A DNA stretch of 64,000 nucleotides, taken from Erigeron canadensis. Its lineage: Eukaryota; Streptophyta; Magnoliopsida; Asterales; Asteraceae. Shown here one piece after another: positions 35,171 to 45,879 of the stretch. The first letter of the stretch is position 1, and each line of letters begins with the position of its first letter. Location of the stretch: the NCBI RefSeq assembly GCF_010389155.1, contig NC_057764.1, positions 1-64,000 of the forward strand. The letters are read 5' to 3'. The notes beneath the pieces were generated by a model. It was given only the letters and a program-made list of their open reading frames with translations. It had not been told where the DNA came from and made no database searches. The translations under genes were made by a program, and so were the position numbers.

Positions 35171-38100
35171 TTATTGATATATTTAATACGAGTAATTTTG
35201 GTATAATAATTTTCTTGCTATGATTGAATTACTTGGTTATAGAGTTTAATAATATCGATCTGTTTATATGAAACTTGTAACCCTAATTCAAACCAAAGCA
35301 TCGACACATCGTTTGCCTTTGCCAATTGAAGAAAAGTACTAACATTAGGTGATGTAATGGAGCTGGATATCGATCTGTTTATATCAAGTATGAATTTAAA
35401 AAATCTCAAAATCGCAAATCGCAAATCTGATTTGAGATTTGCGATTTAGGGTCTAAATCGCAAATCTCATTTGCGATTTGCGATTTAGGGTCTGAATCGC
35501 AAATCTCATTTGCGATTTGCGATTTAATGGGTATTTTATGAAAACTAAAAAAAAATTGGGTATTTTCGTATATTAAAAGTGATTTTTGGGTATTCATGCT
35601 ATTTTCTCAAAAAAATAATACATAATAAGTCTTACAGAATCCCAAACGCTCTGCCCAATGAGCTCTATATGTCCCATTAATGTTCAAGCATAAGCTAATC
35701 GTCCTTGATGCCTATTTGAAGAAGTTATTTTATCAAAACCATACTGGTTACAATAAGTATAAACATTGTATAAGATCGAAATAGACTTGGCATTGACCTC
35801 AAGGGGTGAAACAGGTGCATTCCAACCACATAAACTAGCTCCACAGACCTTGAAAACATGACTAAATAGTTAAAAAAAAATAAAAACAATAAATTTGTGA
35901 TTAAATAAATAGATAAATATTTAAGAAATAGACCCAGTACCTTAAGCTTTTGTCCCACAAACAATTTTCCCGCAACAACTTGCTTTAAAAGCAATTCATC
36001 CAAGAGACCATTCACTGAATACCTACAAGACAAATAATTCAAACATTCACAAGGTGCACAAAATGAAATTACAATCTTAAATTCTCTATACCATCCATCT
36101 GTCAGTTCCACGCTGGCAACTGTAGAGCTTTCAGTAGCATTTGATGTAGAAAATACGTTTGTATCGGTTTCTGAATCACACTTCAAGTGTATAGATGATA
36201 TGCAAAGTACCAAAGGAGAAGAAGGATGAGCATCTCCTTCCAGAATTCTCTTAAGTGCCGATCTATGACCATTGTTAACTTCTCTCTCGTATCTAAAGAA
36301 AGATATGTAATAATGTATCAAAACCAATAGCAGAAATGCGATTCAAGAAAAACAAATAAAAAAATCCTGTTCTTTCAAGTTTCAACTCCTATTCCATAGA
36401 AAGTTCCTAAGTTGTGACTTAAGAGGGTAAAACAGTTATCCCAAAAACTAAACTTTGATATTAATGTACTTATATTCACACACAATATATATATATATAT
36501 ATACATTTGTAACTGATCCTTCGTTTACATGCTTTCAACAAGTCAGTCAAAAAGTCACCTGATCAAAGAGTAAATACCTATATTTCAGTTCCTCAAGCAC
36601 GTTGTAAGCAGTCAGAAGTTTTCCAAAAAATTTAGTAGGATAGCATCTCTCATAACATCCAAGTTTCCACACTATCCATCTGTAATGATTTGCAATCCAC
36701 CTACATAAATATATATGGAAACTTTACACTCAAGAGTTATAGCATGAAAAAATTGTCAGTACTGAAAGCCGCAAAAAATTGTGATACCATCAAAAACAAT
36801 TTTGACTGCAGGATTGGCGGGTATATGCAACTATATAATTCTATAAAGGGTATGCATCCAAAACAAACTTTTATATTTCTTGGAGCTAATTGATTCAATC
36901 TCAGATACGATAGCAAAGTAATTAAGAAAGAGAATGATGCTTACTCTTTTGAAATGGTTGAACAACCTGATTGAGACAACATGTGAAAGAAGGAATCCAA
37001 ACCAATGCTTTTTGTACCAGATTCATCATCAAACATGTGTTTGTTCACATTCTCTGGACTTATCTTTCTTAACCATTCAGGCAAGTTCTTGAACTAATGA
37101 CATAAACGCATTACAACTGTGTCAACGAAATCTAATGAAAGTCTGCATTCATAATACAAAGATGTGATTATGGTCTACTGACCATGTTTTGAAAGAATAA
37201 AGGCTCCCCAAGGTACTCCTTGATATACTTGCGTGGAAACTGAGACGGGTATCGAGTGGAAACCCTGTTATTGAAGCATGATGCTCCAAGAGCTTCAGGC
37301 ACGGTACCTAATGCAAACGGATAACTTCACATGCTAAAGAATAACTTAAGAAGCTAATCTGTAACAATTTTAAACTGTATTTGAATTACCGTTGGGAACT
37401 GCTGTTGATTTTATGTTCAATGGAGGGACAAATGTAGAATTGCGGGGCTTCTTGAATGGAGATATATATTTTCGACTTGATAGTTTCCTCTTTGCTCTTA
37501 CGACTTGATCAGTCCCAACAAGATTTGAACCCTTTATATTTATAATATCCACCAATGGCCTTTCTGAAGACTTTCGCTCTGAAGAAGCACCTAACATGTT
37601 GCCATTCTCTGAAAGGGTTCCTTTTACTCCCTCCATAGCAGGAGTCATATTTGCTGATAAAGGCAATGAGGAACATGGTAAATCATTACACTGCTTTATA
37701 CTGATATCATGTTCGACAGCATCGAATTCTTTGATCAAATTACTCCGAAGACCTATATTTTGTATTCTGCTTGCAGTCTTCTTATAAGATAAAGCTGATC
37801 TTAATGGGGTCGTGAAACCATTAGACATGTTCTTCGCTTTTAGTACATCAGCACTGGAAGAAGTGCACACACTAATTTCTTTGTTCATGCTATCCTCAAA
37901 GCTACCGTTCGTACTCGCCAAAACCACGGGAGAACCTTCATGTCCTTCATTCAAAAAATTCCCCACATCAGGATCTCCTAGAAGGCTCCTTGCTCGTTTC
38001 AAGGCATCACTAGAAACCTTTACAGACCTTCCACCAGCTGTACGAAACTGGATAGGTGGTGGCCTAGAAGCAGAATGGAAAGATCCTTGAGCAACCTCCT

Positions 38101-41100
38101 TCATATCATTTCCATATACACCAGAACGTGATTTACAATTAGAATTCGGAATGGATCTAGCTTCTTGAAACCCTGAATAAGTTTCATCACTGGTATTCCG
38201 GAGTCTCAAAGAAGATTGACAGGTGAAGATATCATCTGAATTTGGATGTTGTCTCAGTTGTATGTGGCCTTTGGAAGCCTCAATACAATCAATATTTTCT
38301 TCCAGTCCTAACAATGCTCGAGCTTTAATAAGACCTGTAGAGCATATGTTTACAGCTTTCCCTGACCCTGTTTGGAACATGGTATTCAAGCCACTGGTTC
38401 CATTGTCTCGGTCAACTGATCCACCCACCCAATCTGTCATTAGAATATAATGTGCAACAAAGTAAAAATGCAAACAAATCAGAATTCATGTCAAAGATAT
38501 AAAGTTTCAAATACATAAAAAGAACTAAAAAGAATGTGTTCAATGTATAAAAGTTCTAATTCTAATGTTTCTAATTTGCCCATTAACTGAGTGAAAAGTG
38601 AGCTAAAACTTTCAAAATAGAAGAATATAAACAATTTTGTACTCGCTAAAATAGAATGATAGCCGAAGACTACTTCTTTGGACCAGTTTCAGATAGCTAT
38701 TACAGAACAAATGAATCATATGCAAAATGTTTCATTTCTCCAGCTTCAAATGATTACAGAACTTAAAACTATGTAGCTCCAACCAGATAAGAACATCTCG
38801 AGCCATAATAAGTCAAAGGGACAAGATTCCACAAATAATATAACTTTTTGATTTTTCTTGCGTAAAGATGTCTGTAAAGATGTATACAGACACTATTGCT
38901 TTTACTCGTCACTTTCACAGCTTTGGCAGAATGTTAAGTTAAATTGAACTAAATCTATTAGTTATAAATTTATAGCACATTGCTTTAACAGGTGCAACTC
39001 TGGTTGACCTTAAACAAAAAAGAAAAATTAAGGATAACCTGAAAAAACATCGTCATCATCATCTTGAAGAATAGATAATGCCTTTTCATAGGAAGACTTT
39101 TTCGTGGCAACCGATTTTCCTGATCCAGTCTCAAATGTTACCGGAGCCTCAGCTTTATGATTGTTATCCACATGTATGTTCATACATTCTGTCCAAGAAG
39201 AGATATACTCCAACAATCAGTACACTGTTAAAACTACTCATATAAGTCAAATGACAAACTTCTACGTTATATTCAATATGTTTACACTTCAACCACTACC
39301 CCCACCTATACCAAAGTTAGGTATTCATATTGCTAGTAATTGGCTCTCAATTTACGCCGTATATAGTAAGATATATCAAAGTTTGTTCATATGTATCAAA
39401 ATAACTATATAACTCCCCGTGTTATTCATGATATTTTATATTGTTATTTCCACTGACAAATCTCAACAAACAAATAATAGTACTTGTCACATAGGTTCAA
39501 TTCAAGTCTTCTATAGAGAGCTGCTTTATAGCAATAGAGTTCGACAATTTAGTCTGAAATGTGAAAGTTCTGCCAATTAGTTTCAAGTAATGCTCTAGCA
39601 TCAGATATCCTGGTTTCAAAAGAAACAATGTTTCGTCATTGAATACATAGTTACAAAGCTATACCATTTTACTAAAATCGTAAGCAAACAAGTTATACAA
39701 GAAAGATGGTAAGGTTGCAAACAAACAATACTTCGATAAATATTTTCAGTATAAGCAGAAAGAACCACCTGTATCTCTGCTGCCTGCTTCTCCTTTGTCT
39801 TGATCGCCGAGAATAAATGATGCTTTGACCAAGGAAGATTTCTTTACAACAACCGGTTTGCCCAATCCAGTTCTGAATGTTGGGGGGGTCCCACCTTGAT
39901 TCTCATACAGTTTTGGGTTTTCTGTTTTCAATAAAAATATAAACACTCCATCAACCATTGTTTTGATTGGAAAAAAAGGAAAGCTTAATAAAAATCAAAA
40001 AGAATCACTTGTGTCTGCATTGCATATTCCTCCATCTTGATCGCCGAGAATAGATGATGCCTTTGGCAGGGAAGATTGCTTCACAACAACCGGTTTCCCC
40101 AATGCAGTTCTGAATGTTGAAGGGGTCTCACTTTGATTCTCATAAGGTTTCGGATACCCTGCATTCATTAAAAGTAAAGACACTCATCCCATGCAAAAGT
40201 TGGAGGGCTTTTTCTACCATTTATAGGTAAAAAATTTGGAACCAGCCTCTCTACTTAGGTAGAGGTAAGGTATGCCTACATCTTAACCTCCCCCATACAC
40301 CATCAAGATATTGGGGCTCAAAACCCACGGAAGGTGGCACTCAGCAGTTTCTTTCTTTATTAAAAGTAAAGACACTCAATCAACCATTGTTTTGATTAAT
40401 GATTACAAAATGAATTTAAAAAAAAAAAAAGTGTAACAAATAAAAAGAATCACCTGCATCTGCAATGCTTGTTCCTCCATCTTGTTCACCAAGAATAATT
40501 GATGCTTTGGCTAAAGAGGCTTGTTTTAAGACAACAGGTTTCCCTGAACCAGTTCTGAACATGGGAGGGGTGGTATTTTGATTTTCATACAGTTTCGGAT
40601 ACCCTATATTCACTAAAAAAATCAACACTCAATCAAACTATTGTTTCATTCTTTTTTAATGAAGCCTAATGCAGTAATAAACAAAAAAAGAAAACAAAAA
40701 TAAAATACATACATATATATATATATACCTGCATCTGTAATACCTGAGTCTCCATCTTGATCACCAAGAATAAATGATGCTTTGGTTAAGGAAGATTGCT
40801 TTACAGCAACTGGGCTTCTTAATTCAGTTCTAAATGTCCTAGGGGTCCCACTTTGATTCTTATTAGGTTTCAGATATCCTGTTTCAACAATAAATACTCA
40901 ATCAACCATTGTTTTCATGAAATATATATATATATATATAATCTTAATACTAAACAAACAAAAAAAACTGTGTTTGAACTGCCTGGTCCTCCTTGATCGC
41001 CAAGAATAGATGATGCTTTCGTTAAGGAAGAATTCTGCACAACAATTGGTTTCCCCAATCCAGTTCTAAATGTCGGAGGGGTCCCATTTTGGTTCTTAGA

Positions 41101-42285
41101 TAATTTCGGATGTCCTGTTTTAATTAAAATAAAATACACCCAATCAACCATTTTATTTATTTTGAAAAACATCAACAAAGCTTAGTAATATAAAAAAAAA
41201 AAATTCACCTGCATCTGTAATGCATGTGCCTCCATCTTGATCGACAAGAATAGATGATGCTTTGGCTAAAGAAGATTGCTTTACAACAACCGGTTTCCCC
41301 AATCCAGTTCTGAATCCCGGTTTTTGATTCCCATCTAGTATTGTAAATCCTGTTTTCAAAAATCCTGAATTTGAACGCTCACTCTATTATTTATTATACA
41401 TATACATAATATAATGTTCATTCCGATCCAATATTTTTTAAAGTAGTAAAATTCATTACTCGGTGCATGTGATACACTTATGAAAACGTATAGTCACAAT
41501 GTTGACTCTCCTCCCTTTCACTTGGCCGATGAATGTGTAGGTAAAAAAGATACATAAAAACAGCTCTGAATGACCAACCTGGAAAAGCATCATCATCATC
41601 ATGTTGTTGGTGTTGGTCTGCAAACATAGAAAGTGCTTTCTGGATAGCAACGGGTTTTCCGGATGCGAAAGAAACTTGCTCTTCTTTCTTGAGATATTCT
41701 CCCCCTGAGATTTCAATGTTAATCATATTTTTTAACTAAAGTTCTTACTACTTACTCTGCCAATAAACAAACACAGAACCTGATGGATGTTGATCTCGAC
41801 TGTCAGTTGCGGATGCGGCGGGGTCAGGAGTCTCGTATATTTTCGAATATCCTGTTTGTATTTTTTCATTTTGAAACAATTAATTATAGAAAAGAAAGAA
41901 AAAAAAAAGGGGGGGATGGATTTGAATTGTAGCGACAGTCTCTTGTATGAATTACAAATTAATTATGATTAATAGTGTAGAATTCTTCAATGACTGTAAC
42001 TAGGGCTCAGATTGCTTGAGAGTGAATATAATAATAATAACAATGAATTTAATTAAATCAAAGAATGGGAATAAAAATTTTAAAAAAACCTTGAAACAAG
42101 AGATCGGGGATAGCCGGGAGATGATGATCATTATTATTATTATTGTTGTTGTTAATATCATCATTATTACTTGAAGGTAAAGGGGTGGTGGTGGTCGTGG
42201 TGTTTGGGTGGGGTGACCACCGGATATTGTTCATTCCACCGGCGGCGGCGTACAACAGATGCCATGATGTACAGCTACTCGACAT
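29768..42285 (-). CDS. BRCA2: BRCA2 homologue, 27 coding exons, 1486 residues
   Basis: Exons (minus strand, high to low): 42285-42090, 41851-41780, 41704-41579, 41349-41209, 41114-40980, 40878-40729, 40603-40454, 40158-40009, 39921-39769, 39188-39039, 38433-37390, 37307-37183, 37093-36945, 36700-36578, 36292-36092, 36022-35941, 35848-35798, 35711-35636, 34475-34364, 34157-34092, 33678-33477, 33248-33066, 32273-32134, 31673-31623, 31524-31314, 30073-29906, 29821-29768. They total 4461 bp in one frame with GT-AG borders. Residues about 1-130 include an Asn run and a DLLFQG segment. BRC units fill about 95-475, with two more in exon 11. The helical domain has ANHYRWIVWKLGCYER (about 915). The OB folds have NGTYRAHWAERLGFC, RIYPVLYRER and QGMVTIWNP. 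The protein recruits RAD51/DMC1 to single-stranded DNA in the nucleus. It is longer than Arabidopsis BRCA2 (about 1150 residues) because of extra BRC exons. Confidence 0.97.
30268..30445. repeat. 178-bp MITE-like foldback in a BRCA2 intron
   Basis: Ends GGTTGTAAAT/ATTTACAACC are inverted. The inside repeats CCGATATATC and CTTATCGGTG(A/G)TCGACCGAG in both orientations. No clear target duplication was seen. It lies between exons 25 and 26. Confidence 0.7.
30867..31145. repeat. 279-bp foldback element in a BRCA2 intron
   Basis: The left arm starts GAGTTAATTTCA and the right arm is its near-perfect reverse complement over more than 110 bp (shared CCTTGTGGTTTTACC, AAAATCACGTTTCATC, ATAATGGTCACGTTTCGTCC). 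It is inserted between exons 25 and 26. Confidence 0.8.
32713..32823. repeat. 53-bp tandem duplication in a BRCA2 intron
   Basis: Units 32713-32765 and 32771-32823 match except for a few bases (shared GTCATTCAAAGTGT). They lie in the intron between exons 22 and 23. Confidence 0.75.
34538..35608. mobile_element. Non-autonomous Mutator-like element (long TIR) in a BRCA2 intron
   Basis: The left end GAGAAAATAGCGTGAATACC and the right end are reverse complements. The similarity extends for about 300 bp through AAATACCCATTAAATCGCAAAT and CATCGACACATCGTTTG blocks. The flanks are AAAGAAATA (34529-34537) and AAAAAAATA (35609-35617), a 9-bp duplication with one mismatch, as expected for Mutator-like elements. 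The subterminal parts hold tandem AAATCGCAAAT/ATTTGCGATTT palindromes. A (TAC)n run lies at 35121-35170. The inside has no transposase; a short open stretch at 34960-35100 is of unknown origin. It sits between BRCA2 exons 18 and 19. Confidence 0.85.
39039..41704 (-). repeat. Tandem array of BRC-repeat exons in BRCA2
   Basis: Eight consecutive exons each carry one BRC-type unit: 41704-41579 (126 bp), 41349-41209 (141), 41114-40980 (135), 40878-40729 (150), 40603-40454 (150), 40158-40009 (150), 39921-39769 (153), 39188-39039 (150). All are multiples of three and all are phase 1-1. The six from 41349 to 39769 share FRT(G/A/E)xGKPVVVKQSSLxKAS-ILxDQ with few changes (one unit has RSPV for GKPV). 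Two further units, MFQTGSGKAV and QFRTAGGRSV, lie in the large exon 38433-37390. BRC units bind RAD51-type recombinases. Confidence 0.93.
40225..40345. repeat. Possible SINE relic in a BRCA2 intron
   Basis: The phrase AGGTAAGGTATGCCTACATC followed by TTAACCTCCCCCATA resembles the conserved internal part of a widespread plant SINE (Au-like). Only this short part is visible, so the call is weak. Confidence 0.3.
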
Positions 42286-45191
42286 TCTCCTTCTTTGGTT
42301 GGATGGAGTCAGTCACCCAAAAGTCATTTCCTTCTTTTCAGTCCCAAATTTTTACTTTTCGGCGGGAACCCATTCGTTTCTATTTTCTATTCCCCCGCGC
42401 GAAATATTTGTAGGGTTTCAACCATAAAAATAACCCATTTAACATTTGATTTGAATATGAATATGAAAGTTATTCGTTTTATGTATAAAAAAAGTAAAAT
42501 GTTAAATTTTAAAATATTAAAAATAATTATTTTTAAAAATAAAAAAAATTGCATGGTACATTTTTTATTTAACAGTTATTTTAACAGGTCTTAACAGATA
42601 CCCAATTGACAACCTTATTTTCTACCTATACTATTTTATCTTACTATTTAGAATTAGAATATGAACTAACCCCAAAATCTTAATTAAACTACCATAAAAT
42701 ATTTTTCTTTTCTATTCATTAATTTAAATATCTTCATCTAATATACCGATAAAATAATTTACAACATAAATCAATTTATCCTTAAAATAATTACACTACC
42801 TCATTTAACATCAATTACTTTTATATTCACCACAATTATCGTTCCCGCCACCTGTCGCCGCCGCCACCCCGCACCACTACCACCGGCGCGGTCGCATTAT
42901 GCGGGCGTATGACTCGTCTTATAAAAATAATGTCTCTCATGTTGAAAGTTAAATAACACAAAATGTCTAAAATACCTTAATGATTATATTACACTATCAT
43001 TCCTTAAACTTTTGAAATATCTCCATTAATCTTTTACATCAATTACTTTTACATCGATTATCTACACCAGTCAACGCCGCCTTCACCACCATACTGTCGC
43101 CGCCACATTGCGCGCTACCATGCTAGTATTACATTATTAGAAAACACATCCCCTAAATAGTTACACATAGGGACTTCTCTAAAATATCCCCTCATAAAAA
43201 AAAAATTCTCCTATTTTCATTTGTAGTTATTCAACACACGCACATTTCTTTCAATATATCTTTCTTTTTTTCATTTGCATCCTGTTAATGGTATCTGCTA
43301 CAGCGTACGAGTACTACGCTAGTGTTTATTTTAACTTTGTTAATGACTTACATTAATGATATTTAATATTATTATTTTATCAATAATAAAGAGTAGAATA
43401 TTTTAAATTTACATATGTTATGTTGCATTAGTCATTGGTTAGATATACTATATTTTTTAAATAGCTTTAAAATGTTTTAACAATTATATTCTGATTATGT
43501 TCTCAAACTATATAAATATAGTATATCAATTGATTACTACTCAAGTGAACATGTTATGTTGCATTAGTCATTGGTTAGATTTCTTTCATATTTTTAGACA
43601 TAGATAAAAGATTAAATACTTCATTTCCAATGTTCTATATGGGGTTTGTTAATTATTCCTTGTTTCATATTTCATAAGAGATTAGTTAGATATATGAAAA
43701 ACTATCATGTGTTTTAGTAGGGTTGAGTTATTATGAACAGGGTTGCGGAACTCGACAATTAGGATCGGACCGGTGAGGAGGAAGTCATAATTATTTACAT
43801 TGTTATAAATAATATCTTATTTTTGGATAAAAGATATCTTAAATATTTTAAATATATATTTGTTAATTTTTATTGATTATATATTAGTTATTGTTTTATA
43901 TTTAATATATTAAAATTATTTGTGATTAAAAAAATATAAAGTATAAATTAAAGTCAAAATTAAAAACAAAGTTCAATTTTGAAAAATCAAAAATTACGAT
44001 TCATCAATAAATTATTAGAGTAATTGTTTTTTTAATATTTTAAAATACTCTTAAAAAATCAAAAATTAAAACATCATACAGCTTACAGATAAGTTGATGG
44101 ACCGAGCAATATACATCAAGCATGATTAGTCATATGTCGACACAATAACGATGTAGTTATTAACGTAAAAATAATTTATGTAGAAAAAGGTAATATAATT
44201 AATTAAGATTTTAAGATAAATGCTATAAAATTAAATTCAGTATGATATTATAAATATTTCAAATACATACTGTAGACATGATTGTCAAACTCGTACAAGT
44301 CACAATTCGAATCGTATGAGATCGAGTCAAAATAAAGTGAAGACGATATGACTCAGTGGATAACACGACTTTGCTACAGACTCGTCTGAGTCGGTGCGAG
44401 TTATGTTCCGACTCGCAATTAAAAAAAGTTCTTTTTTTTGTAAATTTAATTCTTTTATATGTTTTTAAATTTAATTTTATTTTTAATAGTATTTTTAGCT
44501 TAATATGTAATTATTCTTTATATCTGTACCATAACACTTATACAATGTCAAAAGAATATATGTAATATAATATCCTGACTATTATGATTCGAGTTACGTT
44601 TTCAAGTCACGCATCAAAAAATCAAGTTTTTGAGTCGAGTCGAAAACCACAAGTCAACAACTATGATTATAGGTATTTCTGTAAAATCTTTAAAAATAGT
44701 GAATAAAAAAGAGGCATTTTGGGTTGTCAATAAATTAAATATAGTAAATTAAAGGCTTTATAATGCAACATAGATATGGATATAAATAGATAGCTATACT
44801 ATTTTATAAAAAACCATTTTATTTTTGAAAATCTGAAAAAATATGTAATATTTTCACCTAGTACTGCTTTGAATTTTTTCTTACACACTATGCTCTTAAC
44901 ATTAATAATTAAATTACACTACCATTCACAGTTCGAGTGACAACTGAGTCAACCACCAACTGCTGCGACTTGAACCCTGTTGAAATTTTGTTCCACAGTC
45001 CAAAGACTTTGTGGACTGATGAGGTGCTAGTAAGTATATATATTATCTTATAAAAAAATAACTCTCATGTTGAAAGTTAAATAGGAAAAAATGTCTAAAG
45101 TATTCTTAATGATTAAATTACACTACCAATCTTTTATCTCTAAAGGATCTCCAATAACCCTTTATATTAATTAGCTTTACATCAACTATAT
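42286..45191. other. BRCA2 upstream region and repeat-rich spacer
   Basis: No gene seen. 42286-42430 is GC/CT-rich and probably holds the BRCA2 promoter and 5' UTR. Copies of the AT-then-GC-rich repeat lie at 42645-42915, 42915-43140 and 45050-45191; the last is cut by the LTR at 45192. A 30-bp identical direct repeat lies at 43415-43444 and 43551-43580. Around 44280-44660 there are repeated CGACTC/GAGTCG phrases of unknown nature. Confidence 0.6.
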
Positions 45192-45879
45192 TGTAACACC
45201 CCAATATTTTAAAGTAATAGAAAATTTACTCTTATCATAGTTTTGATATTAAATTAAATTTCTAGTATTTTGTTTTGAGATAAGGGATTAATTTAATTGA
45301 AATTTTAGTGGATAACAAGTATAATACCCATAAAATTAAAAAGAAAACGTGGCTGCTTATCATGAAGCCAGCCATCTCAAACTTTTGTGACTCATGTTTC
45401 CATTGTTATACCTCCATGCTTTTTCTTCATTTCAATTTCCAAGCTTTAATCTTTTCTAGTAAATTGGTGAATACTCCTTCATAAATCCACCTATCTAATT
45501 CACATAACAAGGAAACAAGTAAGGGTTTTGATTTTGGCTTGAGGTGAGTTGGAAATTCACAAGAAGAAAGGGAGGGAGAATTGGTGACTTCATACTTGTT
45601 TGTTTTATTGTTCTTTTAAGGTAAGAAATCCTTCCAAGTACTTAATTTAATTTAGGGTTCTTATAATATTGAAATTAAAGTTCTTTGCATTTGAAATTGG
45701 GAATTTAAATAAATTGGGATTTTTGTAAGTTTGGGAATTTCTAGAACGCTAATGAGATTGTATTGAGAAAATTGGAAGATGGAAACGGTGTTTTGATGGT
45801 GAACCCATATTGGTGAATGTATTATTTTAGAGTGTTTGGCTAAACTTTTATATTGTAAGTATTATGAGAATTTTATGTA

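Noticed and set aside
34960..35223. ORF of 87 residues inside the Mutator-like element
   Set aside because: Its second half is a Thr run made by the (TAC)n microsatellite; the first half is too short to identify.
35712..35797. Open reading through the intron between BRCA2 exons 17 and 18
   Set aside because: The frame is open for a while, but GT-AG splicing joins SPLE to ASRTISLCLNINGTYRAHW, which fits the family; the read-through sequence does not.
42143..42594. Plus-strand ORFs opposite BRCA2 exon 1
   Set aside because: They are antisense shadows of exon 1 and of its promoter, with low-complexity Val and Arg runs.
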